From an uncultured Acidobacteriia bacterium (GTDB lineage: Bacteria; Acidobacteriota; Terriglobia; Bryobacterales; Bryobacteraceae): 64,000 nucleotides of DNA. Location: contig CAIYVZ010000207.1 of NCBI GenBank assembly GCA_903929755.1, positions 27,758-91,757 of the forward strand, written 5' to 3'. A program made the translations under genes and the position numbers. Position 1 is the stretch's first letter. Each line of letters opens with the position of its first letter. The notes below the pieces were generated by a model. The model saw only the letters and a program-made list of their open reading frames with translations, was not told the DNA's origin and did not search any database. Of the stretch, positions 26,616 to 35,622 are shown in pieces.

Positions 26616-28040
26616 CTATTGGCCCGCAGCGGCTTTATAAGCCTCGGCGGACTTCGTTTCGCTCCATTTGGGCAATTCCGCCCGATTCGCAATACGCAGG
26701 ATTCCTGCGGCCACCCCTTTATCCACCAGCGCCATGTTCTGGTAATCCAGCTTTTGCCATTCATCGTCGGGCGCGTGATAGCCGTCGTATTCATAGGCCA
26801 CCACCAGCGTGTGCGCCACAATTCCGGCCAACGCAAACGCATAGTTGTCGCTGCGGGCGAAGAACTCGTCCGCATCGCTCTTTTTGTAGACGCTAACCCC
26901 CTCCGCTTTAGCTGCTTCGGCCACGGTTGCGGGCAGATCTGAGTAAGAAGGCCCGGTAAACGAAATCTCCCGGAGCCGCGCGCCTTCTTTATCGTCGGTT
27001 CGGCCCATCTGTTCCAGGTTTACTTCTGCAACGGTTCTTGCGAGCGGAAAAAGCGGATGGCGTGTGTAGTAATACGCGCCCAGTAGCCCTTTTTCCTCCC
27101 CAAACAGCGCCAGAAACAGGATGCTTCTTTTGGGCTTGGTCGGGAGCTTGGCCAACGCTTTGGCGATTTCGATCACCGAGGCCGTTCCACTGGCGTTGTC
27201 ATTGGCACCGTTGAAGATCTGGTCGCCCCCGCCCGGTTTTTTCCCAATATGGTCGTAGTGCGCGGTGAGCATCACGAATTGTTCCCTCAGCGCCGGGTCG
27301 GAGCCTCGCAGGACGCCACCAACATTCCGCAGCTTCAGCACCTCCATCTTCGGTGCTTCCACGTGCACGGAAAGCTTGAGCGTTTGGGCGGATGCCAGGG
27401 CATTCAGGGTTTCTTCGTTGCCAACCCGAATTACTGGCGCCAGACCCGCATCCAGATCTTCCAAAAAAGAAGGCACACTTCGGCCCTTGCGCCGGGCCAC
27501 CAGCAGAATCAGTTTGGGGTGCTGTGCCTGCAGGCGTTGCAGGCCAGCCTCGCTCCCATACACGGCGGCGGATCCAGCAACAACTTTTCCGAGGGTACGC
27601 GGTAGTTCCCCTTTCTCAGGCAGGCCAATCAGCGGCTCGTCCGTCAGGTCAATTGCCGTTAGCGACCGTACCGACGTGGTGTCGGCTTCAAGCTGGATCT
27701 GTTGGTTGCCCGCCACAAGTCGCACCGCCAGCTTTTCCAAACTCGGCGTCACCTGACCAAAGCGGGCCTCCTGAAAGTAACTTCCGCCAGGGCCGATCGG
27801 TTCCAGTCCTGCCGCCCGGAATCGGCCCGCCAGAAAGTTTGCTGCCTCATCCAGACCCGGCGAAGGTGTAGCGCGGCCTTCCAGCGCGTCCGACGCCAAG
27901 TAAGCCACGTCTTCGCGCAGCGATTCCGCAGTGATCGTCGTGAATTCACTTATCGACGGGGCAGGGGCCGTCTGTCCTGACAGCAGAACCGAAATCCCGA
28001 TGCCCGCGAACGCAACCGCTGTTCTGCCGGCAAGCCTCAC
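26616..28040 (-). CDS. Exported M28-family zinc peptidase
   Basis: This 474-residue protein has a signal peptide (about 1-23) and a PA-type insert before the peptidase core. The M28 metal ligands are seen in HYDHIG, GANDNASG and FGEEKGLLG, with the later Asp-containing FFARSDNYAFA and final YHAPDDEW supplying the last ligands. It probably releases N-terminal amino acids from peptides in the periplasm or outside the cell. The frame extends further upstream, but the GTG at 28040 is preferred because it overlaps the stop of the aldolase gene (GTGA) and gives a clean signal peptide. Confidence 0.88.
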   Translation of the reverse strand: MRLAGRTAVAFAGIGISVLLSGQTAPAPSISEFTTITAESLREDVAYLASDALEGRATPSPGLDEAANFLAGRFRAAGLEPIGPGGSYFQEARFGQVTPSLEKLAVRLVAGNQQIQLEADTTSVRSLTAIDLTDEPLIGLPEKGELPRTLGKVVAGSAAVYGSEAGLQRLQAQHPKLILLVARRKGRSVPSFLEDLDAGLAPVIRVGNEETLNALASAQTLKLSVHVEAPKMEVLKLRNVGGVLRGSDPALREQFVMLTAHYDHIGKKPGGGDQIFNGANDNASGTASVIEIAKALAKLPTKPKRSILFLALFGEEKGLLGAYYYTRHPLFPLARTVAEVNLEQMGRTDDKEGARLREISFTGPSYSDLPATVAEAAKAEGVSVYKKSDADEFFARSDNYAFALAGIVAHTLVVAYEYDGYHAPDDEWQKLDYQNMALVDKGVAAGILRIANRAELPKWSETKSAEAYKAAAGQ

Positions 28041-28801
28041 AATAGAGCCTGGGCCGTCTCTCTCGCTTTGTCGAACAGGAAGCCAATTTCGCTGCCGCAG
28101 CCGAGGAATTTCATGCCGCGTTCTTTCCAGAAATTCGCCAGTCCAACGGTCCGCGTCTGCGTGCCCGGAGCAACGCCGTATTTTTCGCACGTTTCCAGAA
28201 TCTTATCCATCGCCTCCACCATAGAGGGGTGCTGGAAATCGCCCGGCACGCCCATGGAGATGGAAAGATCCGCGGGTCCAATCATCACGGCGTCTATGCC
28301 CGGCACCGACAAAATCTCGTCCCTCGCTTCCACGGCGCGCTTGCTCTCAATCTGCAGAACCGTGAGCGTATTGTTGTTCACGTGCTCGATAATTTCCGCG
28401 AACGAGTGCGTCTCGTAGTCCACCTGGGGCGGCATCAGGCCATAGCCGCGGATTCCGGTTGGCGGGAACTTGGTCCAGCTCAGCGCCGTTTCCAGTAGCT
28501 TTGGATCTTCCATCCTCGGGAAAATGATGCCTTGCGCGCCGCAATCCAGCGCTCTTGCCACCAGGGCGTATTGCAGCTCCGCAACCCGGACGATAGGCGC
28601 CAGCCCGGCCATCGTTGAGACCCGGCAAATATCGTTAATCGTCTCCAAATCAAAATTACCGTGTTCGCCGTCGATAAAAGCCCAATGAAATCCAGCCGCC
28701 GCCAGGAGCCGCGGAATCTCGGCCGAGCGAAGCTGTCCAAAGTTGAGGCCAAGCTGTAATTTGCCGGCCTTAAGGGCCTGGCGAACGGTATTAGGGCGCA
28801 T
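28037..28801 (-). CDS. HpcH/HpaI-family class II pyruvate aldolase
   Basis: This 254-residue TIM-barrel aldolase cleaves 2-keto-3-deoxy sugar acids or 4-hydroxy-2-ketoacids to pyruvate and an aldehyde. Motifs seen are FIDGEHGNFDLETI with the catalytic His, ALDCGAQGIIFPRMED, LQIESKRAVE and MIGPADLSISMG. The ATG at 28801 has TATCGT 7 nt upstream, a -10-like box at leaderless distance; a GTG at 28810 is also possible. The closest known substrates in the family are 2-keto-3-deoxy-L-rhamnonate and 2,4-dihydroxyhept-2-enedioate; which applies here is open. It is coupled to the M28 peptidase gene by a 4-bp overlap. Confidence 0.88.
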   Translation of the reverse strand: MRPNTVRQALKAGKLQLGLNFGQLRSAEIPRLLAAAGFHWAFIDGEHGNFDLETINDICRVSTMAGLAPIVRVAELQYALVARALDCGAQGIIFPRMEDPKLLETALSWTKFPPTGIRGYGLMPPQVDYETHSFAEIIEHVNNNTLTVLQIESKRAVEARDEILSVPGIDAVMIGPADLSISMGVPGDFQHPSMVEAMDKILETCEKYGVAPGTQTRTVGLANFWKERGMKFLGCGSEIGFLFDKARETAQALL

Positions 28802-28826
28802 ACGGACCACGATAGCGCGAACGCGT

Positions 28827-29099
28827 CTATTTTTCCGAGTGTCCGAGGTTCTTTTCGGGGGCGATCCTGTCCCGCACCCTCTTCTTCAGTTCTTTTATCT
28901 CGGGAAACCCGCCTTCGGCCGCGCGGGACCAAAGCACCGTGCCGCCGCTTCTGACCTCAAACACCCCGCCGGCACCCGGTATCAGGGCGACTTCGCCCAG
29001 TTCATCCTGAAACGTGGTCAGCAACTCCTGCGCCATCCACGCGGCTCGCAGCATCCATCTGCATTGGGTACAGTACTCGATCTCTATTCGGGGCTTCAT
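28827..29099 (-). CDS. SelT/SelW/SelH-family (Rdx) thioredoxin-like protein
   Basis: This is a short 90-residue protein with the Rdx fold. The redox motif is Cys10-Thr-Gln-Cys13 (IEYCTQCRWM), that is, the Cys homolog of the CxxU site of eukaryotic selenoprotein W. It then has the family pattern in which a long helix leads to ALIPGAGGVFEV and LWSRAAEGGFPEIKELK. It is complete and lacks an in-frame TGA, so selenocysteine is not used. The partner is unknown; the family is thought to act in redox signalling. Confidence 0.9.
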   Translation of the reverse strand: MKPRIEIEYCTQCRWMLRAAWMAQELLTTFQDELGEVALIPGAGGVFEVRSGGTVLWSRAAEGGFPEIKELKKRVRDRIAPEKNLGHSEK

Positions 29100-29120
29100 C
29101 TTGTTCCGCGGGCGGCAACT

Positions 29121-30194
29121 TTAGAACGGCTTGTACCGCAGGTATTTTTTCGGTTCTTCGCGGAAATCCTTCATCAGGGCCGTCAGTTCCCGCAGCGAGC
29201 CGGTCAATGCCTCGTACACGGCAGGGTTTCGCAATAAGTCCGGCCCCGCTCCCGGGCCAGTCGTAACGGACTTCAGCAAGGCATCGGAGTCTCGGATCAG
29301 GGCCAGCATCCTGCGATGCGCCCCGTCATCTTTCAGCAACGGTCCAAGGGTGCCTTTACCCTGATTCGCCTCGGAAAGGGTTTGGCGCAGCGCCCGAAGC
29401 TGGTGAACCATCGTGTTATATTGCTCGTCGCTCGCGAAGAGGTGCCCAGCCGCCCCCTCGCCACTCTGAATTGCTGTCAGCGTTTGGGCCATGCGCGTCA
29501 GCGGGAGTCGAATTTGCTGGTACAACGCGTCCGTAAACAAAGCCTGCCCCAGCGGACTCTTTTCTGCGCTCAATGCATGCAGGGACCGCTCAAAGGCCGA
29601 AATCTCACCCAGCAACGTGACGTATTCCGCATCGCCCACCACAAATCTGCCAACCGCAGTAGTCGGCGACGATACCTCCTGCACCACCTGATCAATCTCC
29701 CGCAACCGGTTTTCAAATGCACGAACCAGATCTGCCCGGTCTGCCGCCTGCTTCAGGGGCTCACTGGTCAACGTGGAACGGGCTCGCACTACGGCGCTGC
29801 TCTTCCCCTGTGCAATAGCTACAAACGCGGGGCCAACCATCGTATCGGTAGAGATGCTGGTGATCGAGTCGGCCGGAATCAACGGAAGGTATTGCGTCCC
29901 GACTTTCATGTCGATGCGAACAGCACGCTGCGGGTCCAGCAATCCTGAGAGCACCACCTTCGAGACGCTGCCTACGTGCAACCCACTCACCCGGACTTCC
30001 GATTGGGTTGTTAGCCCGGTGGCCTCCGGCATATAGGTGTAAATAGCCGTTCTGGATACCGAAAAGCCCTTGCTCAGGCCGGACAGGAGCAGCACAACGG
30101 TGACCGCGATCACCACTGCCGCGCCAATTACCGCCAGCACGCCCAAATTACCGCTGCGCGCAGGCTTGATTTCGAGTTCAACGGCTTCCGGCAT
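29121..30194 (-). CDS. MCE/MlaD-family lipid-transport protein
   Basis: This 357-residue protein has one N-terminal membrane helix (about 18-40), an MCE domain (about 48-125, with TGLTTQSEVRVSGLHVGSV) and a long helical C-terminal half (130-330). MCE proteins form periplasmic hexamers or needles that carry lipids between membranes. The permease (MlaE) and ATPase (MlaF) genes are not adjacent, so the partners lie elsewhere. The ATG at 30194 gives a normal N-terminus; an in-frame TTG at 30218 is less likely. Lipid trafficking is known for the family; the cargo is open. Confidence 0.87.
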   Translation of the reverse strand: MPEAVELEIKPARSGNLGVLAVIGAAVVIAVTVVLLLSGLSKGFSVSRTAIYTYMPEATGLTTQSEVRVSGLHVGSVSKVVLSGLLDPQRAVRIDMKVGTQYLPLIPADSITSISTDTMVGPAFVAIAQGKSSAVVRARSTLTSEPLKQAADRADLVRAFENRLREIDQVVQEVSSPTTAVGRFVVGDAEYVTLLGEISAFERSLHALSAEKSPLGQALFTDALYQQIRLPLTRMAQTLTAIQSGEGAAGHLFASDEQYNTMVHQLRALRQTLSEANQGKGTLGPLLKDDGAHRRMLALIRDSDALLKSVTTGPGAGPDLLRNPAVYEALTGSLRELTALMKDFREEPKKYLRYKPF

Positions 30195-30279
30195 TAAATC
30201 TGCTTCGGCATAAATCAAAATCCACTGCCTGCCGTCAGTGTACCAGCGGCGCCAAATGGTAGACTACCGGAACAAAGTT

Positions 30280-30966
30280 ATGAAAGCGCTCCTCGAAGTT
30301 TTTTACCAGCCCGGAACCTTGTTTGAGAGCCTTCCCGACAGACGGCGCGCGTGGGTGTCCCCCCTCCTGGCCTGTATCCTGGCTGTTATTGCAATCACCG
30401 CCGTCAGTGTGAACGTCATAGGAATGCGCGAGATTATGCGGCAGCGCCTCGCAGGGGCCAATCTGAATCCGCAACAACTGCAGCAGGCCCTGTCCACCTC
30501 AGATAAGCCATCGCAGGTGTACGTCAGCTATGCCGCTGCGGTCTTGTTCGTGCCCATCACGTTGCTGGTGGTGGCGGGAACCCTCATGGCTTTCGGCATG
30601 ATGACAAGCCGCTCCCCGAACTTCAGTTCCATTTTCGCCATGGTTGCGTTTTCGTTCTTTGCGTACTGGCTGGTTTCCGGCCTGATGAGTTCCGCCATCA
30701 TCCTCGCCACGCCCGACAGAGCTTCCGTCGATATCAGTAATGTGGTGGCCACCAATGTGGCTGCCTATATAGACCGGAGTTCTGTTTCGAAGGGGATGTA
30801 CAGCCTGTATGGCTCTCTGGATGTGCTCAGTTTTGCCCTCATGGGGCTGCTGGGATATGGCTTCTCCAAACTGACCCGGGCCGGCATTTTCCTGGGTCTG
30901 GCCGCTATTGGCTCCCTTTGGTCTTTCTATGTGCTCATGAAGATGGGCGCCAGCCTTGTGTTTTAG
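30280..30966 (+). CDS. YIP1-family membrane protein
   Basis: This 228-residue inner-membrane protein has five hydrophobic segments. It starts with the pattern KALLEVFYQPGTLFESL (2-18) characteristic of bacterial YIP1-domain proteins, followed by a first helix after RRAWVSPLLA. The functions of bacterial members are not known. It is divergent from the MCE gene with a small gap, so the two may share control and act on the envelope together. Upstream in-frame ATG codons at 30256 and 30238 would lengthen it; 30280 fits the family best. Confidence 0.72.
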   Translation: MKALLEVFYQPGTLFESLPDRRRAWVSPLLACILAVIAITAVSVNVIGMREIMRQRLAGANLNPQQLQQALSTSDKPSQVYVSYAAAVLFVPITLLVVAGTLMAFGMMTSRSPNFSSIFAMVAFSFFAYWLVSGLMSSAIILATPDRASVDISNVVATNVAAYIDRSSVSKGMYSLYGSLDVLSFALMGLLGYGFSKLTRAGIFLGLAAIGSLWSFYVLMKMGASLVF

Positions 30967-31028
30967 GCACGTGTTCGCGGGCTGCGCAACATCTGGTGCT
31001 GGTTAATTGTTCTGACACTATATGGCGA

Positions 31029-31058
31029 TTGACAACCCCAGGGGCGGGAATTTAAAAT
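31029..31058 (+). promoter_or_regulatory. Sigma-70-type promoter upstream of comF
   Basis: A perfect -35 box TTGACA (31029-31034) is followed after 18 bp by TAAAAT (31053-31058). This is the best sigma-70-like match noticed in the window. Transcription would begin near 31065, giving a leader of about 115 nt before the comF start. Confidence 0.6.
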
Positions 31059-31063
31059 AGGAA

Positions 31064-31178
31064 GCAGAGGATCGTTCAATGCCCCTCTGCCCAACCCGGC
31101 TGAGTCATCGTCGAAAGTCTGTACCCTCAACTCAGACACCTGAGTTGATTCGCGAGGTGCGCCTTCTCAAGTAGTCCC
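31064..31178 (+). promoter_or_regulatory. Structured leader of comF with three inverted repeats
   Basis: Three potential hairpins follow the promoter. GCAGAGG (31064-31070) can pair with CCTCTGC (31084-31090). TCAACTCAG (31127-31135) pairs perfectly with CTGAGTTGA (31140-31148) around ACAC. TCAAG and CTTGA pair around the comF start, where the ATG itself lies just after the stem. No poly-T run follows the middle stem. No known riboswitch was recognised. The segment could also be a small RNA gene. Confidence 0.45.
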
Positions 31179-31181
31179 TTG

Positions 31182-31940
31182 ATGAGAACGGCTGCCTTCC
31201 CCTTCCGCGCAATCCCTCACGCCCTTTTTTCGCTTTTCTTCCCCGCTGACTGCCGTATCTGCAACACGCCGCTGGGGCGCTGGACCCGTGTCCCCGTCTG
31301 TGCCTCCTGCATAGCGGCGCCTGCCCCCCTCGAAGCCGAGTACTTCTGCAGTCTCTGCCGCACCCCCTTCCTGAATCCGCATCCTCTTGACCAGCACGGA
31401 GTTTGTGCCGCCTGCCGTTCCGGCCTGCTGGGTTTCGACCGCGCTACCAGTTTCGGCTTCTACGAAGGGCACCTGCGAGGGCTAATCCACTTGTTCAAAT
31501 ATGCCGGAATGCGGCCCCTGGCCCACCCCCTCGCGCAGTTGCTCGAGCGTGCCTTGCCCGTGGACGAGGCCTACGACGTGGTTGTCCCGGTTCCCCTCCA
31601 CTGGAAAAAAAAGTGGCAGCGCGGGTTCAATCAGGCCGAGCTTCTGGCTCGCCACCTGGCGAAGCGTCGCCGCCTGCCCCTGCTGAAAGCTCTGCGCCGC
31701 AGAAAATCTACAGAGGCCCAGGCGACCCAGTCCATAGCTGGTCGACGCCGCAACGTGGCTGGCGCCTTCATGGCCCAGCCCGGGGTCCCTCTGGCTGGAA
31801 AACGAGTTCTATTGATCGACGACGTTATGACGACCGGAGCGACGGCGTCCGCGTGTGCCGCGGCCCTGAAGCGTGGCGGAGCAAAATCCGTATCATTGCT
31901 GACTCTGGCCAGGGTGGACAGGCGACCGGGAACGAACTAA
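31182..31940 (+). CDS. comF: ComF-family phosphoribosyltransferase-like protein
   Basis: This 252-residue cytoplasmic protein belongs to the ComF family, needed for uptake of single-stranded DNA in natural transformation in several bacteria. The N-terminal half holds two zinc-ribbon pairs (Cys24/27/40/43 and Cys56/59/75/78). The C-terminal half is a phosphoribosyltransferase fold with [24 protein letters not shown] and the PRPP motif [14 protein letters not shown]. No other competence genes lie beside it. ATG 31182 follows a TTG, both in frame. Confidence 0.92.
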   Translation: MRTAAFPFRAIPHALFSLFFPADCRICNTPLGRWTRVPVCASCIAAPAPLEAEYFCSLCRTPFLNPHPLDQHGVCAACRSGLLGFDRATSFGFYEGHLRGLIHLFKYAGMRPLAHPLAQLLERALPVDEAYDVVVPVPLHWKKKWQRGFNQAELLARHLAKRRRLPLLKALRRRKSTEAQATQSIAGRRRNVAGAFMAQPGVPLAGKRVLLIDDVMTTGATASACAAALKRGGAKSVSLLTLARVDRRPGTN

Positions 31941-31977
31941 TACTTTTATTTTCAAAAATTCAGGCAAGAGGGAACCG

Positions 31978-32505
31978 ATGCTGTCATCAAAAGGACTTCA
32001 TAAACCCGTACTCGTGTTGAATGCGAGCTACGAACCCATCAACGTCTGCGCGGCTCGCCGCGCTCTGGTCCTTGTGTTTAAGGGCATCGCCGCTGCCGAG
32101 GAAACTTCCGCAAACTCGGTCCATTCCTCTCGCCGGTCCATGCGTATCCCGTCGGTCATCCGGCTCCTCGAGTACCGCCGCATTCCCTGCCAGACCCGGG
32201 CGCTCTCCCGCAAGAACATCCTGATGCGAGACCGCTATACCTGCCAATACTGCCTCAACGTGCTCCCAGCTGGCGAACTGACCCTCGATCACGTAATTCC
32301 TCGCTCTCGAGCCGGGGACTCGGGCTGGGAAAACCTGGTCGCCTGCTGTCACCATTGCAACAACCGAAAGGGCTGCAGGACTCCCGATGAAGCAGGTATG
32401 AAACTGCTGCGCCAGCCCCGCCCCTTCAGCCTGCATACCAGCCGCCATCTGATGCGCCTGCTCGGCAAAAGTGACGAACAGTGGCGCAAGTACCTGTTCT
32501 ATTGA
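31978..32505 (+). CDS. HNH endonuclease
   Basis: This 175-residue protein has a helical N-terminal part that starts [14 protein letters not shown], which is common to a stand-alone HNH group. The nuclease follows: YTCQYC (Cys89/Cys92), [15 protein letters not shown] segment with His105, and CHHCNNRKG with Cys124/Cys127. The four Cys bind structural zinc and His105 would be the general base. AGAGGGA upstream of the ATG is a fair ribosome-binding site. It sits 37 bp after comF. These enzymes are widespread outside phage, and the biological target is unknown. Confidence 0.9.
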   Translation: MLSSKGLHKPVLVLNASYEPINVCAARRALVLVFKGIAAAEETSANSVHSSRRSMRIPSVIRLLEYRRIPCQTRALSRKNILMRDRYTCQYCLNVLPAGELTLDHVIPRSRAGDSGWENLVACCHHCNNRKGCRTPDEAGMKLLRQPRPFSLHTSRHLMRLLGKSDEQWRKYLFY

Positions 32506-32595
32506 GGCGGGTCCGGTGAGCCAAACCTTTCAGTCCGGCAACCCACGTACGCTGCCTGTAGCCAATTTCCTGACATAATTAGTGACGCATTGAGA

Positions 32596-33705
32596 ATGCG
32601 ACGCATCACCCTGAACTGGCGCTTCACCGGCGCTCTGGCTACCGCGGGACTCGTCCTTGCCACCGCCTTGTCTTTCGCCATTCACGATCAGTACATCTCC
32701 ACCGCCACGGTGCGCGTCGATCCCGGTCCAACAGGCGCCGCCGCCACCGCCCGCAAGGAAGTCGAACGCAGCATTCGAAACGTTTTCAGCCGCACTTCGC
32801 TCTCGAACTTTATCCAGTCCCCCAAGCTGGACCTTTACAAATCCGACCGTGCCCGCAAACCCCTCGAAGACGTCATTCGCGACATGAAGGCCAATGATCT
32901 GAAGATCACCTCCGGGTCCGCCGGCTCCTACCGCCTGGAGTACCGTGGCGAGTCGCCGGAACAGGCGCAGGCTGCCGTCAGCCTTCTGGTGACCCGACTA
33001 TTCGACGAGCAAGCCAACCGCCAGCGCTCTCTCTCCTTTCTTGCCCGCGATTTTGAGCACGATACCGGGCAGACCATGCAGGTGCCTGCCGGCATCCGTC
33101 TCAGGCTGGACGCCGGAGACGGACCCGCTCTCCACACAGCTCCCATCTATCCCAATCGCCCTTTTATCGCGCTGATTAGCCTCATTGGGGGGCTGCTCGC
33201 CGCCCCCGCCATCGCCCTGATCAGCAAAGCTCCCCGCGCCTGGTTGGGTGCCGCTTCCGGCCTTCTGCTCTGCACCGGCCTCACTGCTTTCCTGCCCCTG
33301 CCGTACGAGTCCGAAGCCCAACTTGTGTTCGACAGTCCCGCCACTTTGCGGACCCTCATGAAAGACGCCCCCCCGGAAATTGTTCTCATCGCGGACAACC
33401 AGGGCACAGGCCTGACGGTTCGGGCCCGCCAAACCGACCGATTCCTGGCCCAGCAGACTGTCCATAACGCCATCAGCCGTCTGGTTGAGGAGTCCGCACG
33501 CATGCGCCCCAACCAGAATCTTGCCGCCCGAATGCTCGCTGGCCCCTGGGCCGAAGTCCTGGATCCCCCAAGCCTGCCCATCTATCCCCTCGGTGACGTC
33601 TGGCGAGATCGAATTGCCCTGGCCAGCTTCATCCTCGCGTTGCTGTCGGCGGCCATCCTCTACTACGAACGCCGCCACGCAAAAAGCACCCTGCAACCAG
33701 CCTGA
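32596..33705 (+). CDS. Membrane protein with two Wzz-like halves
   Basis: This 369-residue protein appears to be built from two copies of a Wzz-like module. Each has a hydrophobic segment, then Y(I/E)S(T/E)A followed by a beta strand, a helical region, and a Pro-rich stretch just before the next membrane helix (APIYPNRPF near 180 and LPIYPLGDVW near 331). That Pro-rich element is a hallmark of polysaccharide co-polymerases. Control of glycan chain length or export is possible. There are no polysaccharide genes adjacent. A TTG at 32590 is an alternative start; CATAAT lies 10 nt before it. Family call is moderate. Confidence 0.6.
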   Translation: MRRITLNWRFTGALATAGLVLATALSFAIHDQYISTATVRVDPGPTGAAATARKEVERSIRNVFSRTSLSNFIQSPKLDLYKSDRARKPLEDVIRDMKANDLKITSGSAGSYRLEYRGESPEQAQAAVSLLVTRLFDEQANRQRSLSFLARDFEHDTGQTMQVPAGIRLRLDAGDGPALHTAPIYPNRPFIALISLIGGLLAAPAIALISKAPRAWLGAASGLLLCTGLTAFLPLPYESEAQLVFDSPATLRTLMKDAPPEIVLIADNQGTGLTVRARQTDRFLAQQTVHNAISRLVEESARMRPNQNLAARMLAGPWAEVLDPPSLPIYPLGDVWRDRIALASFILALLSAAILYYERRHAKSTLQPA

Positions 33706-34090
33706 AGCGGCCTGCGCAAATGAGCCTTTACCCCCGGCAACGGGCTTACTTCCCCCTCGAAGAAATCATGTAGTAAGTGAGCGAGCGCGATTTTCAATAC
33801 GTGGTCGTGCCCCTCGATACTCACCGTGACCGCATCCAGCGCGCCCTCGAAGCTCTCGTCAACACTCGCCCCCACACTGTGGTCCGCATCCCCCGGGGCG
33901 CTCGCCCGAGCCGCCCTTCGGAAAGCTCCAGTAATCCTATACCTACCAGTACTTATATCGTATACTTTATGTGTAGAGCTATACGCGTATCTGGCCACTG
34001 CGCTGTTTTGCGGGTTGTCGATAAGCACGTGGGTGTTCCATCTGTTCCATTGCCATCTCCAGTTGTGATCCAGAAAGCGTTTTAATCGAT
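33706..34090. other. Intergenic segment with composition change and left direct repeat
   Basis: No convincing gene is seen. Bases 33777-33905 are GC-rich and can be read as a short coding-like stretch (SERDFQYVVVPLDTHRDRI in frame 33780) that runs into the left direct repeat and then loses character, so it may be a gene remnant. From about 33920 the sequence becomes AT-rich, with TATACT at 33961-33966 and several TATA-like words that may hold the promoter of the next gene. A weak AGAAAG lies before that gene's ATG. Confidence 0.5.
33866..33907. repeat. Left copy of a ~40-bp imperfect direct repeat
   Basis: The core ACTGTGGTCCGCATCCCC (33875-33892) is identical in the right copy. Flanks match too: TCGCCnCCAnA before it, and GGCGCTCGCCC after it, apart from one extra base. 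The partner lies at 35749-35788 in the same orientation, 1.88 kb away. Confidence 0.75.
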
Positions 34091-35539
34091 ATGAAATTCA
34101 CTAAACGAACCAGACAACTACTATTTGTAGCCTTGGCCGGATTGGCCGGTACGATGACAGCTTCGGCGTGCGACATACTAAAGGACCCCCTCGGCTACCC
34201 CAAATGCATAGCCGATGAGGCGGTGGAAGCGGCGAAGAAATTGGCGGCGGAGGCGGCGAAGAAAGCGGATGCCGCTGCGGTGGCCAAAGGCTTTGCCAAT
34301 GCAGCAGACCAGACGGCGAAACTTGCGACAGCTGGTTATTCTGACGGAACCACAGTCTTGACGAATTATGCTGATGCTGCCGAAATTGCCACGTACGACA
34401 GTGCGGCAAAGTTACAAGGCTACGCCAATCTCGCCGCTGCCGACACACAGGCTTATTCGTATGGTCGCTATGCCAGTCTCAAGGCACGCCTCATTGCGGA
34501 GAGCCTGCCAATTGTTGCTGCCGATGTCGCGAAACTCCAAAAGGCCTATAATCAAGCTAAGAAAGATGCCCTCAAGGCATACCAGGCAGCTTCCCCGTAC
34601 CTCAATGTGGCCGTTGCCGATGGCACAAAGCTTTGGGATTTGATCGGCGGCGCATGCATCTCGAACGCCAAGAGTTCCGGCGCTGCTGCGCAGGTGACAG
34701 TCCAACCGGCGTTTAAGGCCATGAAGAACCTCAGTGCCTATGATATTGGACTTCTTAATCAGATCACGCGCGCCCTCATGTCTGGAAAAGACGGTGATCA
34801 GACACTCGTTGCCGCAATGAGGCAGCTTGGTAAGGATATTGGCGTACTCCAACCGGTAGTGCTGGTCCCGTACCTTCCTCCGGGCAAATCTGATATCAAG
34901 GATCTCAAGACCAAATATGGCATTACCAAGGGTTCCAAAGCGGTTTACTTCGACGATGCGTCAAGTTATGGCGCGTCGACTTGGGGAATTTCGGTTTCAG
35001 CCTCCGCCGCATGGATCGTTGGTGCAAGTCAGACGTTCTCATTCAATATGAATACGGCACCCTTCAGTAATGGCCAATACGGTTACTCCATAGCCAGTGT
35101 TTCGGGACCCACGGTTGTTCTCGGCACGAATGATGTAGTTCCGGGCTTTTCAACCGCAATCTCCCTCAGCTTGGGTACAGGAGACTCCACACTTGCAAAT
35201 CAGGGTACATCCTTAGCCTACGGCGTAAGCGGTGGTGCCTTCTCGGCCGAATTGGGCTGGGTATTCCCCAACGTTGCCATGGATAGCGTCAATAGTGCAT
35301 TCAATGCTGTAAAGACAGCTGAGCAGGCGATGGCTAAAAGCGCCTCAGGAAAAGACTTACTCAACGCTGCTTATAAAACGGGCAACCAGGCGTTCGACGC
35401 AGCCCTGGTTCCGCTACAATCCACTATCGGTACGTTGTGCTCCGTCCCCGGCATCTCGGCTGGTCTTGGCATAACGTTCGGGGCTGATGTCACTGCCGTT
35501 CCTGGCTACAGCAGCGTCCTCTGGAACGGCACCATCTAA
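34091..35539 (+). CDS. Secreted protein of unknown family, AT-richer codon use
   Basis: This 482-residue protein has a clear signal peptide (residues 1-26, LLFVALAGLAGTMTASA before Cys27). The Cys at the junction lacks an ideal lipobox, so it could be either a lipoprotein or a soluble protein. Residues 40-240 are Ala/Lys-rich and strongly helical. Residues 280-395 are Gly/Ser/Val-rich and look like beta strands (YGYSIASVSGPTVVLGT). A short helical C-terminus follows. Four cysteines (27, 39, 189, 450) could form two disulfides. Codon use includes many A/T-ending codons, unlike neighbours. I do not recognise the family. A hairpin terminator follows, so it is a one-gene unit. Confidence 0.75.
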   Translation: MKFTKRTRQLLFVALAGLAGTMTASACDILKDPLGYPKCIADEAVEAAKKLAAEAAKKADAAAVAKGFANAADQTAKLATAGYSDGTTVLTNYADAAEIATYDSAAKLQGYANLAAADTQAYSYGRYASLKARLIAESLPIVAADVAKLQKAYNQAKKDALKAYQAASPYLNVAVADGTKLWDLIGGACISNAKSSGAAAQVTVQPAFKAMKNLSAYDIGLLNQITRALMSGKDGDQTLVAAMRQLGKDIGVLQPVVLVPYLPPGKSDIKDLKTKYGITKGSKAVYFDDASSYGASTWGISVSASAAWIVGASQTFSFNMNTAPFSNGQYGYSIASVSGPTVVLGTNDVVPGFSTAISLSLGTGDSTLANQGTSLAYGVSGGAFSAELGWVFPNVAMDSVNSAFNAVKTAEQAMAKSASGKDLLNAAYKTGNQAFDAALVPLQSTIGTLCSVPGISAGLGITFGADVTAVPGYSSVLWNGTI

Positions 35540-35566
35540 CTCCGGCAGCGTAGACAGTACCAACCG

Positions 35567-35622
35567 GCGCCGGTAACCGCGGGTGTGCTTTCAATGGCAC
35601 TCTCTGTTACCGGCGCTTTTTT
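35567..35622 (+). terminator. Rho-independent terminator after the unknown secreted protein gene
   Basis: An 11-bp perfect stem pairs GCGCCGGTAAC (35567-35577) with GTTACCGGCGC (35606-35616) and is followed by six T. The loop is long (28 nt). It lies 28 bp after the stop of the 34091-35539 gene. Confidence 0.85.

Noticed and set aside
28827..29099. Possible selenoprotein in the SelW-like gene
   Set aside because: The redox motif uses two Cys codons and no in-frame TGA is present.
33777..34085. Possible small gene of 102 codons before the unknown secreted protein
   Set aside because: Only the first 40 codons look coding-like. It runs across the repeat and the composition break, so it is treated as a remnant at most.
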